From NCBI GenBank assembly GCA_008933675.1, contig WBUO01000023.1, forward strand, positions 1-32,134: a stretch of DNA of 32,134 bases, given 5' to 3'. A program made the position numbers and the translations under genes. The notes under the pieces were generated by a model. It searched no databases. It worked only from the letters and a program-made list of their open reading frames with translations, and was not told the DNA's origin. Shown here piece after piece: positions 1 to 10,395 of this stretch. The stretch comes from Dechloromonas sp. Its GTDB lineage: Bacteria > Pseudomonadota > Gammaproteobacteria > Burkholderiales > Rhodocyclaceae. Numbering within the stretch: the stretch's first letter is position 1; every line of letters starts with the position of its first letter.

Positions 1-282
1 GGTATGGGTGATCTCATCTTGACCTGTACCGGTGATCTGTCGCGTAATCGGCGTGTCGGTCTGGCGCTTGCCGAAAACAAGTCATTGCCGCAGATTCTCG
101 ATGAGCTGGGGCACGTGGCCGAGGGGGTCTACACGGCACGCGAGGTCGATCGTCTGGCGCGCGAACTGGCCGTTGAGATGCCAATCAGTGCTGCCGTGGC
201 GGCTGTTCTGGATGGTCGCCTGACGGCGCGGCAGGCCGTCGATCAATTGATGGCGCGCGATCCGAAGGAAGAACAGGCCTAG
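1..282 (+). CDS. gpsA: glycerol-3-phosphate dehydrogenase [NAD(P)+], C-terminal part
   Basis: This is the last ~93 codons of GpsA, the cytosolic enzyme that reduces dihydroxyacetone phosphate to sn-glycerol 3-phosphate for phospholipid synthesis. The visible part carries the family's C-terminal substrate-domain signature DLILTCT, the following SRNRRVG segment, and the helical end with [13 protein letters not shown]. The gene starts before the window and the reading frame is already open at base 1, so the ATG at base 4 is internal and not a start. Its TAG stop overlaps the TAG stop of the convergent trmL gene in a shared CTAG, so the two genes end on top of each other with no room for a terminator between them. 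The family assignment is secure; only the truncation by the window edge limits it. Confidence 0.93.
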   Translation, partial: GMGDLILTCTGDLSRNRRVGLALAENKSLPQILDELGHVAEGVYTAREVDRLARELAVEMPISAAVAAVLDGRLTARQAVDQLMARDPKEEQA

Positions 283-743
283 TCGGCGCCGTGAAAACCT
301 TGCTGTCGCCAGGCTTCGAAGATGGTGACTGCGGCGGCATTGGACAGATTCAGGCTGCGTTGCCCGGGGCGCATCGGCAAGCGCAGGCGTCGTTCGGCCG
401 GGAACTCGGCAAGTATCTCGGCAGGGAGACCGCTGGTTTCCCTGCCGAAGACGAACACATCGTTTTCCTCGATTGTTGTCGAAAAGAGCCCGTCCGTGCC
501 TTTGGTGGTCATCGCGAACAGGCGGCGACCAGCCAGTGCGTCTTTGCAGGCAATCCAGTCCGGGTGGTGCAGTACGCGGGCGTACTCGTGGTAATCCAAC
601 CCGGCCCGGCGCAGTCCCTTGTCGGTGATCGAGAAGCCAAGCGGCTCGACCAGGTGCAGTTCGGCGCCTGTATTGGCGCAGAGACGGATGATGTTGCCGG
701 TGTTGGGGGGGATTTCCGGCTGGTAGAGGACGACGGCAAACAC
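279..743 (-). CDS. trmL: tRNA (cytidine(34)-2'-O)-methyltransferase TrmL
   Basis: A 154-residue SPOUT-class methyltransferase, the usual length for TrmL, which 2'-O-methylates the wobble base of tRNA-Leu isoacceptors using S-adenosylmethionine. The knot-forming motifs are visible: [13 protein letters not shown] (about residues 14-26), FGRETSGLP (99-107) and [10 protein letters not shown] (130-139). The start is a GTG at 743-741; no good Shine-Dalgarno sequence precedes it, but the protein begins exactly where the family does. It lies 43 bp downstream of comF on the same strand and is probably co-transcribed with it. The stop codon is shared in opposite orientation with gpsA. Confidence 0.93.
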   Translation of the reverse strand: MFAVVLYQPEIPPNTGNIIRLCANTGAELHLVEPLGFSITDKGLRRAGLDYHEYARVLHHPDWIACKDALAGRRLFAMTTKGTDGLFSTTIEENDVFVFGRETSGLPAEILAEFPAERRLRLPMRPGQRSLNLSNAAAVTIFEAWRQQGFHGAD

Positions 744-786
744 GTGTGCAAGCGATTGAATGGCTGGGCCGCGATTAAATCATGGA

Positions 787-1509
787 TCAGTGTTTCAAGG
801 CGCGAGCGACGACAGCGACCGTTATCTCTCTTGCCCCGTGCAGCTTCAGTACCCGGGAGCATTCCCGGGCTGTCGCGCCGGTGGTCATTACATCGTCCAC
901 CAATATGATGTGTTTCCCTGTCAGATCGGCCGTGCAGGCAAAAGCACCGCGTACGTTGCTGCGCCGCTTGCCCGGAGGGAGTTCGGTCTGCGCCGCGGTG
1001 GCCCGCTCACGGACAAGGCAGTCTGCGAGCAGGGGCAGCTTCAGCCGACAGGAGGCGGCACGGGCGATCTCGCCGGCCTGGTTGAAGCCGCGCTCGCGCA
1101 GGCGCGTCGGATGCAAGGGCATCGGAACGAGGTATTGATCATCGGCATGCAGATGCCCTGCAAGGTGTTTTCCCAGCCAGTCGGCAATGGCTATCCGGTG
1201 CTGGTATTTGAGCGCATGAATGATGCGATCGACAGGAAACTCATAGAGCCACACCGCCAGCGTCCGCTCAAAAGGCGGCGGATCCTTGAGGCAGGCGCCA
1301 CAGCGCTCCCCGTGCGTGGTTGGTTCGGCACATTGAGGGCAGGTATGGCCCGTAAGCTTGGGGAGTTCGGCGGAGCACCGGGAACACAGCAGACTGCAGC
1401 CTGCATCCTCGCCGCAAAGCAGGCAGCTGGCGGGCAGCAGCGCGTTGTGCATGCGCCGCGAAAGATGTCTTATGGGGGCTGTCAGTGCCTGAGGTAAAAT
1501 TGACATCAT
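787..1509 (-). CDS. comF: ComF family phosphoribosyltransferase-like protein
   Basis: About 240 residues. The N-terminal part has paired cysteines in zinc-ribbon spacing (CLLC at 29-32, then CSRC, CPQC and CGAC), and the C-terminal half is a type I phosphoribosyltransferase fold with the PRPP-binding motif ILVDDVMTTGAT. ComF proteins are linked to DNA uptake and natural competence, but the biochemical substrate is not established. The ORF track extends to 1566. I chose the ATG at 1509 (or the adjacent one at 1506) because the extra 19 residues do not resemble the family and lie across the bioB promoter; a GGGG stretch precedes this start. It is divergent from bioB and followed by trmL. Type IV pilus genes, the uptake machinery partner, lie 14 kb away. 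Confidence 0.88.
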   Translation of the reverse strand: MMSILPQALTAPIRHLSRRMHNALLPASCLLCGEDAGCSLLCSRCSAELPKLTGHTCPQCAEPTTHGERCGACLKDPPPFERTLAVWLYEFPVDRIIHALKYQHRIAIADWLGKHLAGHLHADDQYLVPMPLHPTRLRERGFNQAGEIARAASCRLKLPLLADCLVRERATAAQTELPPGKRRSNVRGAFACTADLTGKHIILVDDVMTTGATARECSRVLKLHGAREITVAVVARALKH

Positions 1510-1528
1510 TAGCCCCGTCTTTAATAAT
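1500..1528 (+). promoter_or_regulatory. bioB promoter (-35/-10)
   Basis: TTGACA at 1500-1505 and AATAAT at 1523-1528 are separated by 17 bp, a near-consensus sigma-70 promoter reading toward bioB. Transcription would start near 1535. The -35 box overlaps the start codon region of the divergent comF gene, so the two genes share a compact control region. Assigned by eye only. Confidence 0.6.
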
Positions 1529-1538
1529 TCATAATTAC

Positions 1539-1553
1539 GGTCAATTTTTGACC
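1539..1553. promoter_or_regulatory. 15-bp palindrome in the comF-bioB control region
   Basis: GGTCAA-TTT-TTGACC is a perfect 6-3-6 inverted repeat. It sits just downstream of the predicted bioB transcription start and 33 bp before the bioB ATG. Position suggests an operator or a 5' UTR hairpin. It does not resemble the BirA operator half-sites (TTGTTAACC) that I know from enterobacteria, so no regulator is proposed. Confidence 0.45.
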
Positions 1554-1585
1554 CGTTTTTGTGCATTTCTTACGCAAGGTTCTAC

Positions 1586-2569
1586 ATGCAAGTCCGTTCC
1601 GCCACTGCTGTTCCTGTCATTCCGTCTTCGAGTACGCAACGTCACTGGACCGTCGCCGAGGTGCTTGCACTTTATGACTTGCCGTTGATGGACCTCATCT
1701 GGCAGGCCCAAGGCGTCCATCGCCAGCATTTTGATGCCAATGCCATTCAACGCTCGACGCTGCTTTCGGTCAAGACCGGTGGCTGTTCAGAGGACTGCAG
1801 CTATTGTTCACAATCTGCACGTTACGATACCGAGCTTGAGCGCGAGCGCCTGATGCCGCTGGATGAGGTGCTGGCTGCGGCGCGTCTTGCCAAGGAAAAA
1901 GGAGCTTCCCGATTCTGCATGGGGGCTGCCTGGAAGGGGCCGAAGGATAACGACCTTGATCGCGTTCTCGACATGGTGCGGGAAGTCAAGGCGCTTGGCA
2001 TGCAGACGTGCGTGACGCTGGGCATGCTCAAGGAAGGGCAGGCAGCAAAGCTCAAGGATGCAGGCCTTGATTACTACAATCACAATCTGGATACCGACAA
2101 GGAGTTCTACGGTCAGATCATCAAGAGCCATACTCACGATGATCGGCTGGATACGCTTGAGCAGGTGCGCGATGCCGGCATCAACGTCTGTTCCGGTGGC
2201 ATCATCGGCATGGGTGAATCGCGCCGGAACCGGGCGGCGCTGATTGTCCAGCTGGCCAACTTGCCCCAACCGCCGGAGTCGGTGCCGATCAACAATCTTG
2301 TGCCGATTCCGGGAACGCCTCTGGCTGACGTGCCGCGTCTCGATCCGTTCGAATTTGTGCGTACCATCGCTGCGGCGCGCATTGCCATGCCGACTTCCTG
2401 GGTTCGCTTGTCGGCCGGTCGGCAGGAAATGAGTGATGAGCTGCAGGCGCTTTGCTTCCTGGCTGGTGCCAACTCCATGTTCTATGGCGACCATCTGCTG
2501 ACCACCGGAAATCCCGAGGTTGACCGCGACGACGCGCTGTTTGCCCGCCTGGGTGTGAAGGCCGTTTGA
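1586..2569 (+). CDS. bioB: biotin synthase (radical SAM)
   Basis: BioB inserts sulfur into dethiobiotin, the last step of biotin synthesis. The radical-SAM cluster ligands are C67, C71 and C74 in CSEDCSYC, and the family blocks [19 protein letters not shown] and GGIIGMGES follow in order. The ATG at 1586 gives 327 residues and is preceded by AAGG; the ORF-track start at 1559 would add nine unlikely residues. The predicted promoter and palindrome lie directly upstream. The stop overlaps the bioC start by four bases (TTGA), indicating translational coupling. bioA, bioF and bioD are not in the window. Confidence 0.97.
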   Translation: MQVRSATAVPVIPSSSTQRHWTVAEVLALYDLPLMDLIWQAQGVHRQHFDANAIQRSTLLSVKTGGCSEDCSYCSQSARYDTELERERLMPLDEVLAAARLAKEKGASRFCMGAAWKGPKDNDLDRVLDMVREVKALGMQTCVTLGMLKEGQAAKLKDAGLDYYNHNLDTDKEFYGQIIKSHTHDDRLDTLEQVRDAGINVCSGGIIGMGESRRNRAALIVQLANLPQPPESVPINNLVPIPGTPLADVPRLDPFEFVRTIAAARIAMPTSWVRLSAGRQEMSDELQALCFLAGANSMFYGDHLLTTGNPEVDRDDALFARLGVKAV

Positions 2570-3444
2570 GCAGCCAGTTCGTCGATTCCCGGTTGGTCGC
2601 CCGGCGCTTTGCCAGGGCGGCCGGTCGGTACCACGAGAGTGATTTCTTCGTGCGTGAGATTGATCGGCGCATGCAGGAGCGACTCGATTATGTGACGCTC
2701 TCGCCAGGCCGGGTTGTTGATCTCGGATGCAGTCGGGGTGGCAGTTTCCCCGGCTTGGCCGCACGTTATCCCGATGCTGAACTGATTGGTGTCGATCTGG
2801 TGCCGGCCATGCTCAAGGTTGCATCGACGCCACCCCCCGTCTGGCAGCGCTGGTTTGGCCTTGGGCGCCCCTCCGGCCCCCTGCGTCTTGCCGCCGATGC
2901 TGTCTGCTTGCCTCTGGCTGCTGGCAGTGCGGGGCTGCTCTGGTCCAATCTGCTCTTGCACTGGCTGGATGATCCGCTGCCGGTAATGCGTGAAGCCCAC
3001 CGTGTCATAGAGACAGGAGGCTTGTTCATGTTTTCCACTCTGGGGCCCGATACTCTTAAGGAATTGCGCAAGGCTTTCGGAGATGGCTATGTGCATACCC
3101 AGCGCTTCATCGATATGCACGATCTTGGTGACATGCTGCTTGCCGCGGGATTTGCCGATCCGGTCATGGACATGGAGGTCGTCACGCTGACTTATGACGA
3201 CCTGGATTCCTTGCTTGCCGAGCTGCGCGCTGCGGGTTCCGGTTGTGCGATGAATGGGCGCCTTGCCGGATTATGCGGACGTCGGACTTGGCACGAGGCG
3301 CGCCTCGCATACGAAAAAATGCGCCAGCAGGGCAAGTTGCCGGCAAGCTTCGAAGTGGTTTACGGACATGCCTGGCGTGCTGCTCCGAAAGCCAGTGGGG
3401 ATGGGCGGTCAATCATCCGTTTTGACCGGGAGCGCAGGCGGTGA
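2566..3444 (+). CDS. bioC: malonyl-ACP O-methyltransferase
   Basis: A class I SAM-dependent methyltransferase of 292 residues. BioC methylates malonyl-ACP so that it can be elongated to the pimeloyl moiety of biotin. The N-terminus ([12 protein letters not shown]) is typical of BioC, and SAM-binding motif I is DLGCSRGG at 52-59, followed by the acidic GVDLVPAML strand. The segment [13 protein letters not shown] is a BioC signature. The start is TTG at 2566, overlapping the bioB stop, so expression probably depends on bioB translation. The gene converges with msrQ; the two stop codons abut in TGATCA. There is a slightly long, basic C-terminus (residues ~255-292). Confidence 0.92.
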   Translation: MSSQFVDSRLVARRFARAAGRYHESDFFVREIDRRMQERLDYVTLSPGRVVDLGCSRGGSFPGLAARYPDAELIGVDLVPAMLKVASTPPPVWQRWFGLGRPSGPLRLAADAVCLPLAAGSAGLLWSNLLLHWLDDPLPVMREAHRVIETGGLFMFSTLGPDTLKELRKAFGDGYVHTQRFIDMHDLGDMLLAAGFADPVMDMEVVTLTYDDLDSLLAELRAAGSGCAMNGRLAGLCGRRTWHEARLAYEKMRQQGKLPASFEVVYGHAWRAAPKASGDGRSIIRFDRERRR

Positions 3445-4107
3445 TCAGTCGGGTTTTTTTCTGAAGAACCTGATCGGTTTTGCGTCCTCATGGCGTGAAA
3501 AGGGGATGGCCTTGCGTCGCCGCTCCCTCATGCGCCAGCCGAGAAGCAGGCTCAAGACCAGCGTATAGCCGAGCGGCCAGCCCAGGGCGCCAGCATCAGC
3601 CAGCCAGAGGTAGTGCGCGCAGCCAAGAATGCCAATCAGATAGACATTTCGGTGCAGTTCCTGCCAGCGGCGTCCGCCAAGGCGACGCAAAGCCCATTGA
3701 TTCGACGTTGCCGCCAACGGGATGAGCAGCGCCAGCGCAGCAAATCCGGGGCTGACGTGAGGGCGCTTGATCGTATCCATGGCGATCGCTGAAATCTCGA
3801 ATGAATGTTCCAGTCCGATGAATGCCAGAAAATGCAGTGAGGCATAGGTAAAGGCGAACAGACCAAGCATGCGGCGTAGCCTTAATAACCAGTGCTGCTG
3901 GGTGATGGTGCGCAAAGGTGTGATGCTCAGCGTTAGCAGCAGCAGGGTTAGCGCCCAGTAACCGGTCCAGCGTTGGATGAATTCAACAGGCTCACCCGGA
4001 ATCGTCCTGCCGTAAGTCTTCGCCAACAGATAAGCCAAAGGGGTCAGGCAGAGGACGAACAGCGTGCTTCTGAGTGCAAGCAGTTGCCGGGGGATGTATT
4101 GCTGCAT
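3445..4107 (-). CDS. msrQ: protein-methionine-sulfoxide reductase heme-binding subunit MsrQ
   Basis: A 220-residue integral membrane protein of the ferric-reductase-like YedZ/MsrQ family. It passes electrons from the quinone pool to the periplasmic molybdoenzyme MsrP, which repairs oxidised methionines. About six hydrophobic helices are visible, with histidines in the helices (for example TYASLHFLAF and HRNVYLIGILGCAHY) that would bind heme b, and the family block RTIPGEPVEFIQRWTGYWAL near the N-terminus. The msrP gene, normally directly upstream, is not here; instead an HDOD gene precedes it with a 42-bp gap. Either msrP is elsewhere or MsrQ serves another partner. Confidence 0.88.
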   Translation of the reverse strand: MQQYIPRQLLALRSTLFVLCLTPLAYLLAKTYGRTIPGEPVEFIQRWTGYWALTLLLLTLSITPLRTITQQHWLLRLRRMLGLFAFTYASLHFLAFIGLEHSFEISAIAMDTIKRPHVSPGFAALALLIPLAATSNQWALRRLGGRRWQELHRNVYLIGILGCAHYLWLADAGALGWPLGYTLVLSLLLGWRMRERRRKAIPFSRHEDAKPIRFFRKKPD

Positions 4108-4149
4108 TTCTGAGTAGGTCAGGCGACCAATGGGGAAGGCTTGCTTCTG

Positions 4150-5004
4150 CTAGAGGGCCAGGGAGCTTCGCAACTCGCGGATATCGTCCTCCGCCTCGTC
4201 CAGCAGATCAGCGAACCTGGCTCGATCACCAATGGCTTTTTCGGCCCAGTCCGGGTCGATCTCGGTTGGCAGGCCGTGAGTGGAATCCATGGCTAACAGA
4301 TTGGCGAAATAGAGGATGTCCCGGATGCTGGAAGGTGTCTCAACGTTCTGTGGCTGATCGTGCTCGCGGACCGCTTCCGTGATGTGCTCGGGCAGGCCGA
4401 GAATGTGCAGCAGGCTCTCACCGATGCTTTCGTGCCATCCTTTGAGAAGGTCCAGCATGGCTTGCCGATTGTCACGGTACTCCGGGTACTCGGCAGCCCG
4501 GAAGAGCAGGTAGAAGATACCGATATCGTGGACCAGTCCGGCGAGCATGGCTTCATCGGGGTTGACGCGGCCGAGGCGACGGGCGAGCACGCGGGCGATG
4601 GCGGCAACCTGAAGGGAGTGCTCCCACGCCTGGTGCGCTATATCGTCGTACGCTGCCAGGTTCCTCGATTTCAGCATCTGGTCCATGGCGACAGCCAAGG
4701 AGGTGGTGCGTACGGCCTCAAAACCAAGGCGGCCGATTGCTGTGGACAGTTCGCTGACGCGTTTGCCGGAGGGGTTGTAGCTGACGGAGTTGGCAAGGCG
4801 TAACAGCTTGCTGGAGATCAGGGGTTCTATACCGACTACCTGAACAACACGCTCAATCGTTGCCAGCGGATCCTTCAGGGTGTTGCGAACCAGTATGGCG
4901 GCATCCATGCAGGTCGGGAAATTGACGTCACCCGATAGGTCGCGGGCGATGTTTTCCAGAATGCGGAAATGAATTCGTGGGTCGAGATCAGGCATTTCAG
5001 CCAC
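4150..5004 (-). CDS. HDOD domain-containing protein
   Basis: 284 residues dominated by an HDOD domain (about residues 20-220). This is a divergent relative of HD-type phosphohydrolases that usually lacks catalysis and acts in signalling. The block LRLANSVSYNPSGKRVSELSTAIGRLGF is characteristic of HDOD, and VHDIG retains an HD pair in the expected place. The N-terminus overlaps the end of the CBS-domain gene by 8 bp, so the two are almost certainly co-translated and may act together. No output domain is visible. The cellular role cannot be told from sequence. Confidence 0.85.
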   Translation of the reverse strand: MAEMPDLDPRIHFRILENIARDLSGDVNFPTCMDAAILVRNTLKDPLATIERVVQVVGIEPLISSKLLRLANSVSYNPSGKRVSELSTAIGRLGFEAVRTTSLAVAMDQMLKSRNLAAYDDIAHQAWEHSLQVAAIARVLARRLGRVNPDEAMLAGLVHDIGIFYLLFRAAEYPEYRDNRQAMLDLLKGWHESIGESLLHILGLPEHITEAVREHDQPQNVETPSSIRDILYFANLLAMDSTHGLPTEIDPDWAEKAIGDRARFADLLDEAEDDIRELRSSLAL

Positions 5005-5428
5005 TGATATAGCGTTCTAGCTGGGCAATCAGGAACTGTTGTGAACTGATGGTTTCCTTGACCATGTCGCCAATGGATATCAGTCCGGCCACCGTGCCGT
5101 CTTCGTCAAGGACCGGGAGGTGACGGAAACGCTTTTCCGTCATCAAGGCCATGCATTCCTCAAGGCTGGCGCTCTTTGTAACATAGGCGACGCGGTCGCT
5201 CATGACATCGCGCACCGGTGTTTCGCGGGAGCTCTTGCCTTGCAGGATCATTTTCCGCGCGTAGTCCCGCTCGGAAAAGATGCCAACCAGTCTTTCTCCT
5301 TCAAGAACCAGCAGCGCGCCGACATCATGTGCAGCCATGACCGACAGAGCGTGAAATACCGAGTCTCCTGGTGCAACGACTGCCAGCGGGCGCTGTTTTT
5401 CTGCCAGCAACTGTTTGAGTGTTTTCAT
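4997..5428 (-). CDS. CBS-pair domain protein
   Basis: 143 residues made of two CBS motifs (about 10-65 and 75-135), which together form a Bateman module that usually binds adenine nucleotides. Typical strings are [25 protein letters not shown] and [23 protein letters not shown]. There is no fused enzyme or transporter domain, so it is a stand-alone sensor of the kind common in Proteobacteria. The ATG at 5428 has a strong GAGGAG upstream. It is first in a run with the HDOD gene (8-bp overlap) and possibly msrQ. The physical pairing suggests the CBS protein may control the HDOD protein; that is inference. Confidence 0.88.
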   Translation of the reverse strand: MKTLKQLLAEKQRPLAVVAPGDSVFHALSVMAAHDVGALLVLEGERLVGIFSERDYARKMILQGKSSRETPVRDVMSDRVAYVTKSASLEECMALMTEKRFRHLPVLDEDGTVAGLISIGDMVKETISSQQFLIAQLERYISG

Positions 5429-5500
5429 CGTTGTCTCCTCTCCATTGGGGATGCTTGCTGGATCAGTCTATCCCCAGTGTCATGTGCTGCCAAGCCTGAA

Positions 5501-5528
5501 AAACAAAAAGGCAGCCGAAGCTGCCTTT
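5501..5528 (-). terminator. Rho-independent terminator after cytochrome c4 gene
   Basis: On the minus strand AAAGGCAGC-TTCG-GCTGCCTTT is a perfect 9-bp stem closed by a C(UUCG)G tetraloop and followed by TTGTTTTT. It lies 19 bp after the cytochrome c4 stop and ends that transcript before the CBS gene. Confidence 0.88.
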
Positions 5529-5546
5529 CGTTGTCATGGCCCCCGA

Positions 5547-6182
5547 TCAGCGCAGGCCGGCGGCGTATTCGGATACGGCCTGAATTTCGACGTCAGACAG
5601 CTTGGCGGCAATCGTGCGCATCATCTTTTCCGGATCATTCGCACGCTGCTCGGCGCGGAATGCCTTCAGTTGGGCCTCGGTGTACTCGGGGAACTGACCG
5701 GCCAGGCGGGGATATTGTGCGGGCAATCCGGCGCCCGCCGGGCCGTGGCAGCCGGCACATGCTGGCACGCCCTTCTTGAAGTCACCCTGGCGCCACAGGC
5801 GCTGGCCGAGGGCGATCTTGCTCTCGTCCTTGGCAACGGCCGGAGTGAGCTTCTGGCTGGCGAACCAGGCCGATACGTTGCGCATGTCTTCTTCCGTCAG
5901 TGCGGCCGCCATGCCGGCCATGATGGCGTTGTCCCGGACGGCAGGTTTGCCATCGATCGACTTGAAGTTGCTCAGTTGCTTGTAGATGTAATCTTCAACC
6001 TGGCCGGCCAGATGGGGATTTGCTGCAGACATGCTGTTGCCGTCTGCACCGTGGCAGGCGACACAGATCGTTTCAGCGACGATTTTGCCTTTGGCAGGAT
6101 CAGCCTTGCTCTTGGCACCTTCGGCTGCATGAGCGATGACAGTGGTGGCAAGAAAAATTGCCATTGCCGCGGAACGAATCAT
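5547..6182 (-). CDS. diheme cytochrome c4
   Basis: A 211-residue precursor with an N-terminal signal peptide (about 1-20, ending AHA) and two similar cytochrome c domains, each with one heme site: CVACH at 40-44 and CAGCH at 142-146. Length, the two-domain repeat and the context GADGNS/GPAGAG match cytochrome c4, a periplasmic or membrane-associated electron carrier that feeds terminal oxidases or denitrification enzymes. The ATG at 6182 is preceded by AAGGAG. It is transcribed alone, divergent from engB, and closed by a strong terminator. The partner oxidase is not in the window. Confidence 0.93.
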   Translation of the reverse strand: MIRSAAMAIFLATTVIAHAAEGAKSKADPAKGKIVAETICVACHGADGNSMSAANPHLAGQVEDYIYKQLSNFKSIDGKPAVRDNAIMAGMAAALTEEDMRNVSAWFASQKLTPAVAKDESKIALGQRLWRQGDFKKGVPACAGCHGPAGAGLPAQYPRLAGQFPEYTEAQLKAFRAEQRANDPEKMMRTIAAKLSDVEIQAVSEYAAGLR

Positions 6183-6290
6183 TTGCGAGCTCCTTGTACG
6201 CGTTTGTGGGCGCTTTGGCCGGAACGGGAAGTTTCAAACCTGTTATTCTATAACACTTCACCCAGCCTTGGCGGGTCTTCCGAGTTTTTT

Positions 6291-6953
6291 ATGCCACTGT
6301 TCCAACAGGCGGTTTTTCTTACAACCGTCGCCAATCTTCGTGATCTGCCGCAGGATTCGGTGCGCGAAGTCGCCTTCGCCGGCCGCTCGAATGCCGGCAA
6401 ATCGTCCGCCATCAACACGCTTGCCGGTCGCGTCCGCTTGGCCTATGTCAGCAAGACGCCGGGGCGCACGCAACACCTGAACTACTTCACGCTGGCCGAT
6501 GGCAAGTATTTCGTCGATCTGCCCGGTTACGGTTATGCCAAGGCTCCAGAAGCCATTCGTTCGCAGTGGGAAGGGTTGATCGGGCCTTATCTGAACAAGC
6601 GGGCGCAACTGGCTGGGCTGGTCGTCATCATGGACGTTCGCCGGCCAATGACCGACCTCGATTTGAAGCTGATCGACTGGTTCCGGCCGACCGGCCGGCC
6701 GATCCATATCCTGCTGTCGAAGGCCGACAAGTTGAGCCGGCAGGAGCAGACCAAGGCGCTACGCTCGGTCAAGGCCGAGGTGGCGACCTGGGGCGATGCC
6801 GAACTGTATTCGGTGCAGTTGTTTTCCAGCCTGAAGAAAACCGGCCTGGAAGAGGCCGAGGCGGTACTTGCTAGCTGGCTGGACATTCCGCACAAGGCGC
6901 TGGAAAACAAAGGGCCCCCGGATAAGGGGGGTCCGGGGGCCAAAATGCCTTGA
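6291..6953 (+). CDS. engB: ribosome biogenesis GTP-binding protein EngB/YihA/YsxC
   Basis: A 220-residue TRAFAC GTPase needed for large-subunit ribosome assembly. G1 is GRSNAGKSS (31-39), the switch II region is DLPGYGYAK (76-84) and G4 is LLSKADK. The ORF track runs back to 5415 across the antisense of cytochrome c4; I use the ATG at 6291, where homology starts, although its Shine-Dalgarno sequence is poor. The last ~15 residues ([15 protein letters not shown]) are not family sequence and are encoded by a GC-rich hairpin (6913-6941), so the coding end may double as an RNA structure. It is followed by a 134-bp gap and hemB. Confidence 0.95.
   Translation: MPLFQQAVFLTTVANLRDLPQDSVREVAFAGRSNAGKSSAINTLAGRVRLAYVSKTPGRTQHLNYFTLADGKYFVDLPGYGYAKAPEAIRSQWEGLIGPYLNKRAQLAGLVVIMDVRRPMTDLDLKLIDWFRPTGRPIHILLSKADKLSRQEQTKALRSVKAEVATWGDAELYSVQLFSSLKKTGLEEAEAVLASWLDIPHKALENKGPPDKGGPGAKMP
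6913..6941 (+). repeat. inverted repeat inside the 3' end of engB
   Basis: GGCCCCCGGA (6913-6922) and TCCGGGGGCC (6932-6941) are perfect 10-bp arms with a 9-base loop. The plus strand has no T run after it (CAAAATGCC follows); on the minus strand the arms are followed by CTTTGTTTT. It is therefore not a standard terminator for engB and its role is open. Confidence 0.7.
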
Positions 6954-7018
6954 CGTGGTCAAGACACCCGCTCAGGGAGGTGAAGCGGGAGACAGCGCGT
7001 GCCATCTGGTTGCTCTGA

Positions 7019-8089
<1,071 letters not shown>

Positions 8090-8106
8090 GCGCTTGCCGT
8101 GAACGG

Positions 8107-8133
8107 CGGGCGGTCCCTTGGGCCGCCCGTTTT
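8107..8133 (+). terminator. Rho-independent terminator of hemB
   Basis: CGGGCGG (8107-8113) pairs with CCGCCCG (8123-8129), with CCC/GGG able to extend the stem inward past a bulge, followed by TTTT. It starts 18 bp after the hemB stop and ends just before the convergent slmA stop. Confidence 0.85.
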
Positions 8134-8136
8134 CGT

Positions 8137-8745
8137 TTACCCGCCCGGTGCGCCGGATTGTGAGAGGCAAGCGAAATACAGCATCGGCCATTGCTGCGGC
8201 CACTGGGTCAGCGGTTCGCGGGTGAAGCCGGAGCGGGCGTATTGCTCCCAGCGGCCGACCGCGTAGCAGCGCAGCAGGTTGGCCAGGGCGCCGAAATCGG
8301 CGTCCGGCTTCAGGTTGTCCTGCGTGGCGGCGACGCGCAGGGCCTGTTTCAGGGCCGCCTCGATCTTGTCGAGCAGCGCGTTGATGCGCGTCTGCAGGCG
8401 CTCGTTTTCATTGACCAGGGCATCGCCGATCAGCACCCGGGTCATGCCGCGATTCTTCTGGGCGAAGCGCAGCAGCAGGCTGATGATCAGTTCGACCTGC
8501 TTGAAGCCCTGTTCCTCTTCGCGGGTGATCTGGTTGATGACGCCGAACAGGCTCTGTTCGATGAATTCGATCAACCCGTCGTACATCTGCGCCTTGCTGG
8601 CGAAGTGTCGATAGAGCGCGGCCTCCGAGCATTCCAGCTTGGCGGCCAAGGCCGCTGTGGTGATTTTTTCCCCCTTCGGCGTCTCCAGCATGCCGGCCAG
8701 GGTTTGCAGGATCTGCAGGCGGCGTTCGCCGGGCTTGGTGGCCAT
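8137..8745 (-). CDS. slmA: nucleoid occlusion factor SlmA
   Basis: A 202-residue TetR-fold DNA-binding protein. SlmA binds specific chromosomal sites and blocks FtsZ ring assembly over unsegregated DNA. The N-terminal helix-turn-helix reads TTAALAAKLECSEAALYRHFASK, and the SlmA-type continuation MYDGLIEFIEQSLFGVINQI distinguishes it from ordinary TetR repressors. It is the last gene of an argB - pyrimidine nucleotidase - slmA run on the minus strand, 32 bp behind the nucleotidase. It converges with hemB, whose terminator separates them. Confidence 0.92.
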   Translation of the reverse strand: MATKPGERRLQILQTLAGMLETPKGEKITTAALAAKLECSEAALYRHFASKAQMYDGLIEFIEQSLFGVINQITREEEQGFKQVELIISLLLRFAQKNRGMTRVLIGDALVNENERLQTRINALLDKIEAALKQALRVAATQDNLKPDADFGALANLLRCYAVGRWEQYARSGFTREPLTQWPQQWPMLYFACLSQSGAPGG

Positions 8746-8777
8746 GTCGTGTCCCCCCTCGAATTGTTGTCCGAAGA

Positions 8778-9419
8778 TTATAGACGGCCGCAGTGCCGGG
8801 GCAAATCGAGGACCGAGCGTACCGTGACGTCGACGTAAGGCGAGCGACGTAAGCCAGTGCTCACCAACACGGTCCGCATGCCGAGTTTCTTCGCCGTGAC
8901 CAGATTGCTCAGACTGTCCTCGACCATGATGCAGCGCCGCGGGTCGAGATGCTCAGCGCGCAGCACCGTACGGAATCCGGCCGGCTCCGGCTTGGGGCGG
9001 AACTTGAGGTGCTCGACCGAATACAGCGCCGAGAAACAGCGCTCCATGCCGGTGAGGCGCAGCACGGCTGCGGCGTAATGATGCGGCGCGTTGGAGAAGA
9101 CGATCTTACGTCCCGGTAGGCGACGCAGGATATGCAGCAAGGGCTTTTCGAACACCAGCATCCGCTGCAGGTCGGGGAACTGGTGGGTTTCGCGCAGGAA
9201 GTGCAGCGGGTCGACGGCGTGGTGGCGGATCAGGCCGAGCAGCGTGGCGCCATAGCGCTGCCAGTACTCCTGGCGCAGGCGATTGGCCGCTTGCTCGTCG
9301 AGGCCGAGGTGGCGCTCGATGTACTCCCGCATCGACCGGTTGATATGCGGGAAGATGTGCGGGGTCGCGTTGTGCAGCGTGTTGTCGAGATCGAACAACC
9401 AGACGCGGTCCCCGCGCAT
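8778..9419 (-). CDS. pyrimidine 5'-nucleotidase (HAD family)
   Basis: A 213-residue haloacid dehalogenase-type phosphatase. Motif I is FDLDNTLHNAT with the nucleophile at D10, motif II is VFSNAP, motif III lies in KFRPKPEP, and motif IV is IMVEDSLSNL. This arrangement, especially FDLDNTLHNATP and the HHYA segment after motif II, matches the Sdt1/pyrimidine 5'-nucleotidase subgroup, which dephosphorylates UMP/CMP-like nucleotides; the exact substrate is inferred. It begins 4 bp after the argB stop and precedes slmA, an arrangement I recall as common in betaproteobacteria. Confidence 0.85.
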   Translation of the reverse strand: MRGDRVWLFDLDNTLHNATPHIFPHINRSMREYIERHLGLDEQAANRLRQEYWQRYGATLLGLIRHHAVDPLHFLRETHQFPDLQRMLVFEKPLLHILRRLPGRKIVFSNAPHHYAAAVLRLTGMERCFSALYSVEHLKFRPKPEPAGFRTVLRAEHLDPRRCIMVEDSLSNLVTAKKLGMRTVLVSTGLRRSPYVDVTVRSVLDLPRHCGRL

Positions 9420-9423
9420 GGGA

Positions 9424-10395
<972 letters not shown>

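Noticed and set aside
5415-6290. 5' extension of the engB frame (292 codons) across cytochrome c4
   Set aside because: It lies opposite a clear diheme cytochrome c4 gene and crosses its promoter and terminator; EngB homology begins at 6291.
6913-6941. GC hairpin as a Rho-independent terminator of engB
   Set aside because: It lies before the stop codon and has no T run on the plus strand.
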